Below, piece by piece: positions 9,849 through 19,252 of a DNA stretch of 64,000 bases. Source of the stretch: Variovorax sp. 54 (GTDB taxonomy: Bacteria > Pseudomonadota > Gammaproteobacteria > Burkholderiales > Burkholderiaceae_C); the NCBI RefSeq assembly GCF_002754375.1, contig NZ_PEFF01000001.1, positions 4,047,501 to 4,111,500 on the forward strand, read 5' to 3'. The notes under the pieces were generated by a model. It saw only the letters and a program-made list of their open reading frames with translations, did no database searches and was not told where the DNA came from. The number at the start of each line of letters is the position of its first letter. Positions within the stretch are counted from its first letter, which is position 1. Position numbers and translations under genes: made by a program.

Positions 9849-11057
9849 TCAGACGACGCCGTTCGTTTTCAGCGCTGCCAGCTTTTCATCCGACAGGCCG
9901 AGCAGGGACTTCAGCACGTCGTGCGTGCCTTCGCCCAAAGTGGGCGGCGCGCTGCGCACGGGCAGGCGCTCGCCATCGAAACGGTAGGGGGGCGCCAGCA
10001 CGTCGACCTCGCCGGCCACCGGATGCGGCTGCTTGGTCACCAGGCCGGCGTCGGTCGCGCGCTTGGAGTTCAGCGCCTCCAGCAGGCCCAGCACTTCGCC
10101 GCAGGGAATGCCCGAGGCGTTGAGCTTTTCGAGCAGCGCGGCGCGCGGGCGCTTGGCCAGCTCGGCGTGCAACTCGGGCAGCAGCACGGCGCGGTTGGCC
10201 GAGCGCAGGATGTTGGTCTTGAAGCGCTCGTCGGCCGCGAGGTCGGGGCGCTCGATCACTTCGGTGCAGAAGCGCGAGAACTGCGCGTTGTTGCCCACGG
10301 TGATCACCAGCGGGCCGTCGGCCGCGTCGAACACGCCGTAGGGCACGATCGACGGGTGCGAGTTGCCGTAGCGCGGCGGGTCTTCGCCCATCAGCAGCGC
10401 TTCGAGGCCGTAGTAGGCGGTGATCATGAGGCCGCAGTCGAACAGCGCCATCTCGATGTGGCGGCCGGTGCCGGTCTTCTCGCGCTGGTAGAGCGCGGCC
10501 AGCACGGCCTGCGCCGAGTACATGCCGGTGAACAGGTCGACGGCGGCCACGCCGAACTTCAGCGGCGGCTGGTTGGCTTCGCCGTTGAGCGCCATCAGGC
10601 CGGCCTCGCCCTGCACCACGAGGTCGTAGCCGGGGCGTGCGGCCTCGGGGCCGGTGCGGTCGTAGCCCGAGATCGAGCAGTAGATGAGGCCCGGGTTGTC
10701 CTTGCGCAGCTGTTCGTAGCCCAGGCCCAGCTTGTCGATACCGCCGAACTTGAAGTTCTGCAGCACCACGTCGCACTGCTTGGCCAGGTCGCGCGCGATC
10801 TGCTGGCCTTCGGGTGTCTGCAGGTCGAGCGTGACGGAGCGCTTGTTGCGGTTCACGCTGTTGAAGTAGGCGGTCTCGGTCTTGCCGACGCGCAGGCCCC
10901 AGTCGCGCGTGTCGTCGCCGCGGCCCGGGTGCTCGACCTTGATCACCTCGGCGCCCATGTCGGCCAGCACCATGCCGCACCAGGGGCCGGCGAGGATGCG
11001 GGACAGATCGAGGACGCGCACGCCGGCGAGCGGCAGCGAGGAATTCAGCGAGGGCAT
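9849..11057 (-). CDS. CaiB/BaiF-family (class III) CoA transferase
   Basis: 402 residues. The start at 11057 (MPSLNSSLPLAG) has a GGAG site upstream; an in-frame start at 11108 would add 17 unlikely residues. It moves CoA between acyl-CoAs and free acids through an aspartyl-CoA intermediate. The catalytic Asp is in PGYDLVVQG (Asp145). Other family marks are LDLSRILAGPWCG near the start, MGAEVIKVEHPG and NRNKRSVTLDL. A hairpin at 11085-11116 separates it from the upstream enoyl-CoA hydratase gene, so it may head a second transcript. Confidence 0.92.
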   Translation of the reverse strand: MPSLNSSLPLAGVRVLDLSRILAGPWCGMVLADMGAEVIKVEHPGRGDDTRDWGLRVGKTETAYFNSVNRNKRSVTLDLQTPEGQQIARDLAKQCDVVLQNFKFGGIDKLGLGYEQLRKDNPGLIYCSISGYDRTGPEAARPGYDLVVQGEAGLMALNGEANQPPLKFGVAAVDLFTGMYSAQAVLAALYQREKTGTGRHIEMALFDCGLMITAYYGLEALLMGEDPPRYGNSHPSIVPYGVFDAADGPLVITVGNNAQFSRFCTEVIERPDLAADERFKTNILRSANRAVLLPELHAELAKRPRAALLEKLNASGIPCGEVLGLLEALNSKRATDAGLVTKQPHPVAGEVDVLAPPYRFDGERLPVRSAPPTLGEGTHDVLKSLLGLSDEKLAALKTNGVV

Positions 11058-11084
11058 GGGAACAACTCCAGGAAAACGAAAGAC

Positions 11085-11116
11085 CCCCGCATCTGCATCG
11101 GCATGCACACGCGGGG
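11085..11116 (-). terminator. hairpin inside the catabolic cluster, possible terminator or attenuator
   Basis: CCCCGC (11085-11090) pairs with GCGGGG (11111-11116), and inside it TGCAT pairs with ATGCA around a CGGC loop. Read on the minus strand it is followed by TCTTTCGTTTTCC, an imperfect T-tract. It lies in the only gap of note (73 bases) between the enoyl-CoA hydratase and CoA-transferase genes, so it could lower expression of the second half of the cluster. Confidence 0.45.
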
Positions 11117-11130
11117 AAGGGCGCGGCGCG

Positions 11131-11949
11131 TCAGGACGCGTCAGGCTTGGGGGCGTGGCGCAACGCGACGAAGTCGGCCTTGCGCTTGCCGAGGAAGGCG
11201 CCGATGCCTTCAGCGGCTTCGGCGTCGGCCTGCGACGTCACCATGTAGACCGCTTCGGCATCGAGTTGTTCCTCGAGCGTTGCACGATGGGCCTGGCGGC
11301 ACAGCGTCTTGATGCGTGCACTGGCGCGCTGCGGGCCCGTGGCCACCTTGGCCGCGAGTGCGATGGCTTCGGCCAGCGCGCCGCCCTTGTCGGTCAGGCG
11401 GTTCACGGCGCCCATCGCGTGCAGGCGCTCGGCCGTGAGGCGGTCGCCGGTGAGGCACAGCTCGGTGAGCACCTGGCGCGAGACGAACTCGGCGAGGAAG
11501 GCCGTGGCGCCGCCGTCGGGCGTGAGGCCGACCTTGATGTAGGCCACCGTGTAGAACGCATCGCGCGCCGACACGAGCATGTCGCAGGCCAGCGCCATCG
11601 ACAGGCCGGCGCCGGCTGCGCCGCCTTCGACCGCCGCGATCACGGGCTTGCCGCAGTCGCGGATCGCGCGGATCAGGCCGTGCAGGCCTTCGAGCTTCTC
11701 GCGGCGTTCGGCCTCGGGCAGTTCGCGGCGCTTGGCCAGCAGGTTCAGGTCGCCGCCCGAGCAGAAGAAGTCGCCCGCGCCGGTGAAGACGATGGCGCCC
11801 ACCTCGGGGTCGTTCTGCGCATCGGTGAGCGCGGCGGAGAGTTCGGCGTACAGCGTCGGCGTGATCGCGTTGCGTGCGGCCGGGTTGCTGTTGGTCAGGA
11901 TGCGGACGGCGCCTTCCTGCGAGATCAGCACGGTCTTGTTGTCGCTCAC
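11131..11949 (-). CDS. enoyl-CoA hydratase/isomerase
   Basis: 272 residues of the crotonase fold, hydrating trans-2-enoyl-CoA. It starts with GTG at 11949, overlapping the stop of the acyl-CoA dehydrogenase in a GTGA. Oxyanion-hole segments are visible: FFCSGGDLN (about 63-71) and GGAAGAGLSMALACD (about 109-123). The residue after the second Gly-rich turn is Ser rather than the Glu of classical hydratases. GLTPDGGAT follows where the second catalytic Glu usually lies, and it carries Asp. It could therefore be an isomerase or another crotonase rather than a hydratase. Confidence 0.88.
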   Translation of the reverse strand: MSDNKTVLISQEGAVRILTNSNPAARNAITPTLYAELSAALTDAQNDPEVGAIVFTGAGDFFCSGGDLNLLAKRRELPEAERREKLEGLHGLIRAIRDCGKPVIAAVEGGAAGAGLSMALACDMLVSARDAFYTVAYIKVGLTPDGGATAFLAEFVSRQVLTELCLTGDRLTAERLHAMGAVNRLTDKGGALAEAIALAAKVATGPQRASARIKTLCRQAHRATLEEQLDAEAVYMVTSQADAEAAEGIGAFLGKRKADFVALRHAPKPDAS

Positions 11950-13100
11950 GACGCCAGCTCCTTGCCGGACTCTTTGCCCAGGGCGATGTAGCGCTGCAGG
12001 TGGTGGTCTTCGTCGCCGAGCTGGTGGTCGATCATCACGAGGCGCTTGGCGTAGTGGGGCAGTGGCAGCTCCCACGTCATGCCGATGCCGCCGTGCATCT
12101 GGATGCTTTCTTCGGCCACCAGCGCGCCGATGCGGCCGATGCTGAACTTGGCGGCCGACAGCGCGCGTTCGCGCACCACGCGGTCGCTGCCGTCGATGGC
12201 GGCTGCGGCGTTGATCACGGCCGAGCGGGCCTGTTCGATCTCGAGCAGCAGGTCGGCCATGCGGTGTTGCAGGGCCTGGAAGCTGCCGATGAGGATGCCG
12301 AACTGCTTGCGTGTGCGCAGGTACTCGAGCGTGGCAGTCTTGGCGGCTTCCATCGCGCCCAGTGCTTCGGCGCACAGTGCGAGCACACCGCGGCCGATGG
12401 CGCGCTCCAGCGTGGCGGCGCCCTGGCCTTCGGCGCCCAGCAGCGCGTCGGCGCCGAGCGTCACGCCGTCGAGCGTGAGTTCGGCCACACGGCCCCCGTC
12501 GATCGCGGGGCAGCCGCGCACCGTGAGGCCCGCGGTCTTGGCGGGCACGAGGAACAGCGAGATGCCGGCTTCGGCATCGACGTTGCCCGAGGTACGGGCC
12601 GACACGAGGAACAGGTCGGCCTGCTCGCCTTGCGGCACCACGGCCTTGGCGCCCTGGAGCACCCAACCGTCGCCGCTGCGCTCGGCGGTCGTGGCGACGC
12701 GCGTGCGTTCGTAGTGCGTGTCGGCTTCGTCGTGCGCAAAGGCCGCCACGGTCACGCCGTTGACGATGTCGCCGATCTTTTCTTTCTGCGCGTCGCTGCC
12801 GGCGGCGCTGATCGCCTCGCCGACCATCACGGCGCCCAGCAGCGGCTCGACCACGAGGCCGCGGCCCAGCGCTTCGAAGACCACGGCGATGTCGAAGCCG
12901 CTGCCGCCGAAGCCGCCGTCGGCCTCGCTGAACAGCGCGCCGATCACGCCGAGCTCGGCGAAGTTCTGGAAGATTTCCTTGCTGAAACCGTGTGCCGACT
13001 TTGCGATGCGGTCGCGCGCATCGAAGGCGTACTGCTCGGCGATGAAGCGGTTCAGGCTGTCGGCGAGCATGCGCCGGTCTTCGGAATGTTCGAAGTTCAT
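11946..13100 (-). CDS. acyl-CoA dehydrogenase, PimD-like (small) subunit
   Basis: 384 residues of the FAD acyl-CoA dehydrogenase fold: N-terminal helical domain from MNFEHSEDRRML, middle beta domain (GGRVAELTLDGV), C-terminal helical domain with QMHGGIGMTWELPLPHY near 322-338. The pairing with the next upstream dehydrogenase and the sequence style match the small subunit of pimeloyl-CoA dehydrogenase (PimD) of Rhodopseudomonas palustris. It would desaturate the acyl-CoA and pass electrons to ETF. The specific substrate is inferred from resemblance only. Confidence 0.88.
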   Translation of the reverse strand: MNFEHSEDRRMLADSLNRFIAEQYAFDARDRIAKSAHGFSKEIFQNFAELGVIGALFSEADGGFGGSGFDIAVVFEALGRGLVVEPLLGAVMVGEAISAAGSDAQKEKIGDIVNGVTVAAFAHDEADTHYERTRVATTAERSGDGWVLQGAKAVVPQGEQADLFLVSARTSGNVDAEAGISLFLVPAKTAGLTVRGCPAIDGGRVAELTLDGVTLGADALLGAEGQGAATLERAIGRGVLALCAEALGAMEAAKTATLEYLRTRKQFGILIGSFQALQHRMADLLLEIEQARSAVINAAAAIDGSDRVVRERALSAAKFSIGRIGALVAEESIQMHGGIGMTWELPLPHYAKRLVMIDHQLGDEDHHLQRYIALGKESGKELAS

Positions 13101-13112
13101 GGCGTCTTTCCT

Positions 13113-14321
13113 TTACAGGCCCAGGATCATCTTGGAGATGATGTTCTTCTGGATTTCGTTCGAGCCGCCGAAGATCGACAGCTTGCGGTTGTTGAAGTAG
13201 CGCGACGCGGCAGCCGACGCGTAGGCGGGGCCGAAGGTCTCGCCGTCGAAGCCGTCGTGCAGCGCCTCCTCGATGAAGGGCCGTCCGTACACGCCCATTG
13301 CACGGCGCGCCAGCGACGAAATTTCTTGACGAATTTCCGTGCCGCGAATCTTCAGCATCGAGCTTTCCGCACCCGGCACGCCGCCGCCGGCCACGGCCGC
13401 GATCACGCGCAGGTTGGTCGTCTTCATGTTCTCCAGGTCGATCTCGACGCGCGCCAGGCGTGCCGCAAAAGCCGGGTCGTCCGCGAGCGGCTTGCCGTTC
13501 TTGGTCTGCGACGCGACGATGCCCTTGAGCTGCTCGAGCGCGGCCACCGAAAAGCCCACGCCCGCGATGTTGGTGCGTTCGTAGGTCAGCAGGTACTTGG
13601 CGCAGGTCCAGCCCTTGTTCTCTTCGCCCACGAGGTTCTCGGCGGGCACGCGCACGTCGGAGAAGAACACCTCGTTGACTTCATGCTCGCCGTCGAGCGT
13701 GATGATCGGGCGCACTTCCACGCCGGGCGAGGTCATGTCGACCAGCAGGAAGCTGATGCCTTCCTGCTTCTTCGCTTCGCGGTTGGTGCGCACCAGGCAG
13801 AAGATCATGTTGGCGTGCTGGCCCAGCGTGGTCCAGGTCTTCTGGCCGTTCACGATGTAGTGGTCGCCCTGCGCATCGATGCCGCGCACGGCCGTGGTCT
13901 TCACCGCGGCCAGGTCGGAGCCCGCGCCGGGTTCCGAGTAGCCCTGGCACCACCAGTCGGCGCCGCTCAGGATGCGCGGCAGCCAGTAGCTCTTTTGCGC
14001 TTCGTTGCCGTACTTGATGAGCACCGGGCCCAGCATGTTGACGCCGAAGGGCACGATGCGCGGCGCGAAGGCCAGGGCGCATTCGTGCTCGAAGATGAAC
14101 TTCTCGACCGCGGTCCAGCCGGGGCCGCCGTACTGCTCGGGCCAGTGGTTGGCGAGCCAGCCGCGTTCATTCAGGATGGCGTGCCATTCCTGCATGTCGG
14201 CCTTTTCCAGGATCTTGCCGCCGCGCACCTTGTCGGACAGCCGCGCAGGCAGCTTGCCCGCCAGGAAGGTGCGCACTTCGCTGCGGAAGGCTTCTTCTTC
14301 GGTCGTGAAGTTCAGGTCCAT
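13113..14321 (-). CDS. acyl-CoA dehydrogenase, PimC-like (large) subunit
   Basis: 402 residues. The N-terminal domain begins MDLNFTTEEEAFRSEVRTFL. The middle domain has YSEPGAGSDLA and NGQKTWTT, which contact FAD and substrate, and the C-terminus has GGSNEIQKNIIS followed by KMILGL. It is 12 bases upstream of its PimD-like partner, as in pim operons where both chains form one enzyme. It gives the first oxidation of beta-oxidation with EtfAB as acceptor. Confidence 0.9.
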   Translation of the reverse strand: MDLNFTTEEEAFRSEVRTFLAGKLPARLSDKVRGGKILEKADMQEWHAILNERGWLANHWPEQYGGPGWTAVEKFIFEHECALAFAPRIVPFGVNMLGPVLIKYGNEAQKSYWLPRILSGADWWCQGYSEPGAGSDLAAVKTTAVRGIDAQGDHYIVNGQKTWTTLGQHANMIFCLVRTNREAKKQEGISFLLVDMTSPGVEVRPIITLDGEHEVNEVFFSDVRVPAENLVGEENKGWTCAKYLLTYERTNIAGVGFSVAALEQLKGIVASQTKNGKPLADDPAFAARLARVEIDLENMKTTNLRVIAAVAGGGVPGAESSMLKIRGTEIRQEISSLARRAMGVYGRPFIEEALHDGFDGETFGPAYASAAASRYFNNRKLSIFGGSNEIQKNIISKMILGL

Positions 14322-14339
14322 CGCGGACTCCTCAATGAA

Positions 14340-15530
14340 TCAGTAAATTTCGAACAGGCCCGCGGCGCCCATGCCGCCGGCGATGCACATCGTGACCACG
14401 GCGTACTTGGCGCCGCGGCGCTTGCCTTCGATGAGCACATGGCCCGTGAGGCGCGCGCCGGTCATGCCGAAGGGGTGGCCGATGGAGATCGCGCCGCCGT
14501 TCACGTTCAGGCGTTCCGACGGAATGCCCAGCTTCTCCTGGCAGTAGATCGACTGCGAGGCGAAGGCTTCGTTGAGTTCCCACAGGTCGATGTCCTGCAC
14601 CTTCAGGCCGTGGCGCGCGAGCAGCTTGGGCACGGCGAAGACCGGGCCGATGCCCATCTCGTCGGGTTCGCAGCCGGCCAGCGCCAGGCCGCGGAACGCG
14701 CCCAGCGGCTTCAGGTTGGCGCGCTCGGCGTCCTTGGCTTCCATCATCACGCAGGCCGAAGCGCCGTCGGACAGCTGCGAGGCGTTGCCGGCGGTGATGA
14801 ACTTGTCTTCGCCCATCACCGGCTTGAGCTTGGCCAGCGCCTCGTAGGTGGTGCCGCGGCGGTTGCAGTTGTCTTCCGTGGCGGTGACTTCGCGGTGCGT
14901 GACTTCCTTGGTGTCCTTGTCGGTCACGGCCATCGTGGTGGTGCAGGCCACGATCTCGTCCTTGTAGCGGCCGGCCAGTTGCGCTTCTTCGGTCTTGCGC
15001 TGGCTCTCGGCCGAGAAGCGGTCTTGCGCTTCGCGGCTGATGTTGTAGCGCTTGGCCACGATGTCGGCGGTGTCGATCATCGCCATGTACAGCTCGGGCT
15101 TGTGCTCGACGATCCACGGGTCGAGGCTGAGGTCGCCGCCGTCGCCGGGGCTGCGGCCGCGGATCTGCGAGATGCTTTCCACGCCGCCCGCGATCATGGC
15201 CGGCGCGCCGTCCACCACGATGCGGCCGGCGGCCATGGCAATCGCCTGCAGGCCCGAGGCGCAGAAGCGGTTCACGGTGGTGCCGGCGATGCTGATGGGC
15301 AGGCCCGAGCGGATGATCGACTGGCGCGCGATGTTGCGGCCGGTGGTGCCTTCGGGGTAGCCGCAGCCGAGGATGGCGTCCTCGATCAGGGCCGGGTCCA
15401 GGCCCGAGCGCTCGACCGCGGCCTTCACCGCGAACGAGGCCAGCGTGGCGCCGGAGGTGATGTTGAATTCGCCGCGGTGCGCCTTGGTGAGCGGGGTGCG
15501 GGCGGTAGAAACGATGACGGCTTCACGCAT
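14340..15530 (-). CDS. acetyl-CoA C-acyltransferase (thiolase)
   Basis: 396 residues. It cleaves 3-ketoacyl-CoA with CoA. The nucleophile is Cys90 in NRFCASGLQ, the catalytic His352 lies in [10 protein letters not shown] and the second Cys382 in TMCIAGGMG, all complete. The ATG at 15530 is chosen because the open frame upstream overlaps the hydratase/dehydrogenase gene. It sits between the bifunctional beta-oxidation protein and the PimC-like dehydrogenase, the position expected of a PimB-like thiolase. Confidence 0.93.
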   Translation of the reverse strand: MREAVIVSTARTPLTKAHRGEFNITSGATLASFAVKAAVERSGLDPALIEDAILGCGYPEGTTGRNIARQSIIRSGLPISIAGTTVNRFCASGLQAIAMAAGRIVVDGAPAMIAGGVESISQIRGRSPGDGGDLSLDPWIVEHKPELYMAMIDTADIVAKRYNISREAQDRFSAESQRKTEEAQLAGRYKDEIVACTTTMAVTDKDTKEVTHREVTATEDNCNRRGTTYEALAKLKPVMGEDKFITAGNASQLSDGASACVMMEAKDAERANLKPLGAFRGLALAGCEPDEMGIGPVFAVPKLLARHGLKVQDIDLWELNEAFASQSIYCQEKLGIPSERLNVNGGAISIGHPFGMTGARLTGHVLIEGKRRGAKYAVVTMCIAGGMGAAGLFEIY

Positions 15531-15562
15531 GGGGTTGTCTCCTGGACGGTGGGCTCTAACGG

Positions 15563-17698
15563 TTACTCGGATTTGTTGAGGCTGGCGAAATCGGCGCCGC
15601 GTTCGACCAGCTCCACGAGCAGCGGCGACGGCTTCCAGAAAATCGGGTCGGCCTTGGCGAACTCGCGGATGTCGGCCAGCACCTTGGGCAGGCCCACGGT
15701 GTCGGCGTACTTCATGGGGCCGCCGCGGTGGCGCGGGAAGCCGTAGCCATAAAGGAAGGTCACGTCCACGTCGAGCGGGCGCAGCGCGATGCGCTGGAGC
15801 ACGACATTCGCGCCTTCGTTGACCATGGCGGCCATGTAGCGGCGCATGATTTCTTCTTCGGTGAATTTGCGCGGCGTGATGCCGGCGCGCTCGCGCTCGG
15901 CGTCGATGATGGCCAGCACCTCGGGGTCGGGCACGCCGGTGCGCGCGCCTTCGGGGTACAGGTAGTAGCCGCGCTGCGTCTTCTGGCCGAACCAGCCGCG
16001 CTCGCAGATGCGGTCGGCCACCTGCACGTAGCGCGCCTGCGGGTCGCGCGTGGCGGCCTTGCGCTTGCGCGTGGCCCAGCCGATGTCGCCGCCGGCCAGG
16101 TCGGACACCTGGAACGGGCCCATCGGGTAGCCGAAGTTGCGCACGGCCGCGTCGATCTCGTAGGGCGAGGCGCCGTCTTCCATCATGTGGTCGGCGGCCT
16201 GGCGGTACACGGCCAGGATGCGGTTGCCGATGAAGCCGTCGCACACGCCGGCGCGCACGGGCACCTTCTTGAGCTTCTTCGCGAGTTCGAAGCCGGTGGC
16301 GACCACGTCGGCGCTCACCTTGGCGGGCACCACGATCTCCAGCAGCTTCATGATGTTGGCGGGCGAGAAGAAGTGCAGGCCCACCACGTCCTGCGGGCGC
16401 GAGATGCTGGCGGCGATCTCGTCGATGTCCAGGTACGAGGTGTTGGTGGCGAGCACGGCGCCCTTCTTGCACACGCGGTCGAGTTCGGCGAACACGGCCT
16501 TCTTGACGCCCATCTCTTCGAACACGGCCTCGACCACGATGTCGACATTGGCGAACGCGTCGTAGCTCGTCGAGCCCGAGAAGCGCGCCATCACGGCGGC
16601 CTTGGCTTCGGGCGTCATGCGGCCCTTGGCGATGAGGCCGTCATACACCTTCTCGACGTGCGCACGGCCGCGCGCGAGGCTGGGCTCGTCGCGCTCGACC
16701 ATGGTCACGGGCAGGCCCGCGTCGAGCATCGCCACGGCAATGCCCGCACCCATGGTGCCGCCGCCGACGATGCCGGCCGAGGCGAGCGCGCGCGGGCTGG
16801 CCGAGCGGGTCTCGGGCGCCTTCAGCACTTCGCGCTCGGCGAAGAAGGCGTGGATCAGGCCGGCGCGCTGCGGGCTGTCGATGCACTGCAGGAACAGTTG
16901 GCGTTCGAGCGCCATGCCGTCGTCGAAGGGCAGCGTGAGCGCGCCTTCGACGGCTTCGATGATCTTCATCGGCGAGAACAGGCCGCGGCTCTTCTTGGCG
17001 GTGTCGGCGCGCGCGGCGTCGAGGGCGGCGCGGGCTGCGTCCTTGTCGGCCAGGCCGGCGGCTTCGCGCGTGCGGCGCACCGGGGCGTTGGCGGCGACGA
17101 GTTCCTGCGCGTAGGCGAGGCCTTCGGCGCGTGCGTCGGCTTCAGCGCCGAGGCGGTCGACGAGGCCGAGCGTCAGCGCTTCCTTGGCGCCCGCATGGCG
17201 GCCGCTGAGCATCAGTTCGAGCGCGGGCTTCACGCCGATCAGGCGCGGTGCGCGCTGCGTGCCGCCCGAGCCCGGCAGCAGGCCCAGCGCCACTTCAGGC
17301 AGGCCCAGCTTGGCGGTGGGCGAGGCGAGGCGGTAGTGCGCCGACAGCGCAATCTCCAGCCCGCCGCCGAGCGCGGCGCCGTGGATGGCGGCGACCACCG
17401 GCTTGGTGCAGTTCTCGATCTTCAGGCAGACCTCGGGCAGCGAGGGCTGCTGCGGCGCCTGGCCGAACTCGCGGATGTCCGCGCCGGCGATGAAGTTGCG
17501 GCCCGCACCGACGATCAGCACCGCCTTGGCGCCGCTGTCGGCCTCGGCCGCGTCGATGGCGGCGGCCAGGCCGCGGCGCACGTCCACGCCCAGGGCGTTG
17601 ACGGGCGGGTTGTCGATGGTCACCACACACACGTCGCCTTGACGCTGGAAGGTGACGGGACCGTTGGACGTGGAAGGGCTGGGAGTGGGGGTGGCCAT
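15563..17698 (-). CDS. bifunctional enoyl-CoA hydratase / 3-hydroxyacyl-CoA dehydrogenase (FadJ/PimF type)
   Basis: 711 residues. Domain 1 (about 1-200) is a crotonase with Glu115 (GGGLEIAL) and Glu135 ([14 protein letters not shown]), both catalytic acids present. Domain 2 (about 305-490) is the NAD domain with GGGTMGAGI (312-320). Domain 3 is the C-terminal dehydrogenase helical part, duplicated. The start at 17698 is chosen because it gives [10 protein letters not shown] and normal length. It is the first gene of the minus-strand cluster, divergent from LysR. Confidence 0.92.
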   Translation of the reverse strand: MATPTPSPSTSNGPVTFQRQGDVCVVTIDNPPVNALGVDVRRGLAAAIDAAEADSGAKAVLIVGAGRNFIAGADIREFGQAPQQPSLPEVCLKIENCTKPVVAAIHGAALGGGLEIALSAHYRLASPTAKLGLPEVALGLLPGSGGTQRAPRLIGVKPALELMLSGRHAGAKEALTLGLVDRLGAEADARAEGLAYAQELVAANAPVRRTREAAGLADKDAARAALDAARADTAKKSRGLFSPMKIIEAVEGALTLPFDDGMALERQLFLQCIDSPQRAGLIHAFFAEREVLKAPETRSASPRALASAGIVGGGTMGAGIAVAMLDAGLPVTMVERDEPSLARGRAHVEKVYDGLIAKGRMTPEAKAAVMARFSGSTSYDAFANVDIVVEAVFEEMGVKKAVFAELDRVCKKGAVLATNTSYLDIDEIAASISRPQDVVGLHFFSPANIMKLLEIVVPAKVSADVVATGFELAKKLKKVPVRAGVCDGFIGNRILAVYRQAADHMMEDGASPYEIDAAVRNFGYPMGPFQVSDLAGGDIGWATRKRKAATRDPQARYVQVADRICERGWFGQKTQRGYYLYPEGARTGVPDPEVLAIIDAERERAGITPRKFTEEEIMRRYMAAMVNEGANVVLQRIALRPLDVDVTFLYGYGFPRHRGGPMKYADTVGLPKVLADIREFAKADPIFWKPSPLLVELVERGADFASLNKSE

Positions 17699-17815
17699 GT
17701 GCGTGTCGTTTGTCTCTTGCTTGCGTGGCAGGCCCTCGTGAAGCCGAGGGGTCCGGGGCTCTGGGGAGCCCTGCATTCTTGGCCGGTATCTCGGCTTTGA
17801 CAATTGCATAGGTGG

Positions 17816-17830
17816 TTGACAGACTGTCAA
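17816..17830. promoter_or_regulatory. LysR-type T-N11-A palindrome in the divergent promoter region
   Basis: TTGACAGACTGTCAA is a perfect 7-1-7 inverted repeat fitting the LysR-type T-N11-A box. Further TTGACA/TTGTCA-like elements lie nearby at 17797-17802 and 17838-17843. It lies 24 bases before the LysR start and 118 bases before the hydratase/dehydrogenase start. The arms also resemble sigma70 -35 hexamers in both directions, so regulator binding would be expected to compete with or assist polymerase. The role is inferred. Confidence 0.6.
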
Positions 17831-17853
17831 AGAATTTTTGACACAATGCGCCC

Positions 17854-18768
17854 ATGGACCTGCAATCGCTCACCCTGCTGGTGGAAATCCTGGACGCGGG
17901 CAACCTGAGCGCGGCGGCCCGCCGGCTCAAGATGACCCGCGCCAACGTCAGCTACCACCTGAACCAGCTGGAGCGCTCGGTCGGCGCGCAGCTGATCCGG
18001 CGCACCACCCGGCGCGCCGAGCCCACCGAGATCGGCCTGCGGCTGTACCAGCATGGCGTGGCCATCCAGACCGAGCTGCTGGCGGCGCGCGAGTCGGTCA
18101 CCGCGCTGGGCGAGGGTCTGCAGGGCCGCGTGCGCCTGAGCGTGCCCAGCGGCTACGGCCAGCTCGTGATGGCCGACTGGCTCATCGACTTCAAGCGCCA
18201 GTACCCCGGCATCGTGCTCGACGTGGTGTTCGAGAACCGCATCGAGGATTTGCTGCGCGACGAGGTCGACATTGCGATCCGCGTGATTCCCGAGCCGCCG
18301 CAGAACCTGGTGGCGCGCGAGATGGGCCCGGTGCGCTATGTGGCCTGCGCCACGCGCGCGTATGCCGAGCGCCACCCGCTGCCCGTACAGCTCGACGCAC
18401 TGCGCGCCACGCCGGTGGTCACGGCGGCCGTTATCGGTCGGCAGCTGCGCATCTCGGCCTACCAGGGCGAGACGCGGCGCGAGGTGATCCTGGAACCCAC
18501 GCTGATCTCGGAGAACTTCTTGTTCCTGCGCCAGGCCATCCTCGCCGGCCTGGGCGTGGGCCTCGTGCCCGACTACGTGGTGCAGGAAGACGTACGCCGC
18601 GGCGACGTGGTGACCACGCTGGACGACTGGCGCCTGTCGATCTTCGGCACCCAGATGTTCATGCTCTACATGCCGAACCGCCAGCACACGCGGGCGATCC
18701 GGACGTTCATCGATTTCATCCTGGCGCGGGTGCGGCCGGAGGAAGCCGAGGCTCAGTCGCAGGGGTAG
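17854..18768 (+). CDS. LysR-family transcriptional regulator
   Basis: 304 residues. The N-terminal winged helix (MDLQSLTLLVEILDAGNLSA, then SYHLNQLERSVGAQLIRRTTR) is typical. The substrate-binding domain runs from about residue 88 (GRVRLSVPSGYGQ). It is divergent from the 12-gene catabolic cluster with a T-N11-A palindrome between, so it is the obvious regulator of that cluster and probably of itself. The last codons (RPEEAEAQSQG) lie in a 59-bp block that is repeated near 26.3 kb. Confidence 0.92.
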   Translation: MDLQSLTLLVEILDAGNLSAAARRLKMTRANVSYHLNQLERSVGAQLIRRTTRRAEPTEIGLRLYQHGVAIQTELLAARESVTALGEGLQGRVRLSVPSGYGQLVMADWLIDFKRQYPGIVLDVVFENRIEDLLRDEVDIAIRVIPEPPQNLVAREMGPVRYVACATRAYAERHPLPVQLDALRATPVVTAAVIGRQLRISAYQGETRREVILEPTLISENFLFLRQAILAGLGVGLVPDYVVQEDVRRGDVVTTLDDWRLSIFGTQMFMLYMPNRQHTRAIRTFIDFILARVRPEEAEAQSQG

Positions 18769-18790
18769 GTGACTTCTTTCGCCGGCCCGC
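18732..18790 (+). repeat. 59-bp repeat, copy A (3' end of the LysR gene)
   Basis: Fifty of 59 bases match 26328-26386 in the same orientation. On the minus strand this copy ends GPAKEVTYPCD followed by TGA, a decayed version of the C-terminus of the small lipoprotein at 26349-26591 (VPAGEVVYRCD). Weak similarity seems to continue beyond 18790, with a one-base indel that breaks the lipoprotein frame. It therefore looks like a broken second copy of that gene's end fused to the LysR tail. Confidence 0.7.
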
Positions 18791-18814
18791 ATCGAGGCCG
18801 CTGCGATGGCTTGA

Positions 18815-19195
18815 TCAGACGGGGCGCAACTGCTCCGCGAGCGAGCGCGTCTTCTCGGTGACGGTGCTTCCGGTGTGCAGCGTGGTCTTGCGCTCGATGA
18901 GCATCAGGTGGCATTCCTCCTCGGCGACTGGGTTGTGCCGCACGCCCTTGGGCACGACGAACATCTCGCCTTCGCCGAGCTCGACCGGGCCCGCTTCCAT
19001 CTCGATGCGCAGGCGGCCCTTGAGCACCATGAACAGCTCGTCTTCGTCGTCATGGCTGTGCCACGCGAGCGAGCCGTGGACCTTGGCGACCTTGATGTAG
19101 GCGTCGTCGACTTCGGCGACGACGCGCGGCGACCAGAACTCGGTGAGCGAGGCGGCGATTTCCTTGGGGGTGGTGACCTGGGTGTTGTTCGACAT
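18815..19195 (-). CDS. cupin-domain protein
   Basis: 126 residues, a single RmlC-like cupin. Motif 1 is WHSHDDEDELFMVLKGRL (metal ligands His, His, Glu) and motif 2 is MFVVPKGVRHNP. The ATG at 19195 (MSNNTQVTT) is chosen over 19243, which would add unlikely residues. It is the last gene of the ABC transporter-amidase run, 57 bases after the amidase. Such small cupins may be metal-dependent isomerases or dioxygenases, or ligand sensors; the reaction here is unknown. Confidence 0.85.
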   Translation of the reverse strand: MSNNTQVTTPKEIAASLTEFWSPRVVAEVDDAYIKVAKVHGSLAWHSHDDEDELFMVLKGRLRIEMEAGPVELGEGEMFVVPKGVRHNPVAEEECHLMLIERKTTLHTGSTVTEKTRSLAEQLRPV

Positions 19196-19252
19196 GGCGC
19201 TTCTGTGCGGGACGTGGGAACAGCAGCCTAACCCAGGCCGCATGGCCCTGTA

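Noticed and set aside
11874..15746. A 1290-codon open frame on the plus strand
   Set aside because: It lies opposite five well-supported beta-oxidation genes. Its product is Ala/Gly/His/Arg-rich with no domain, as expected when GC-rich genes are read in reverse.
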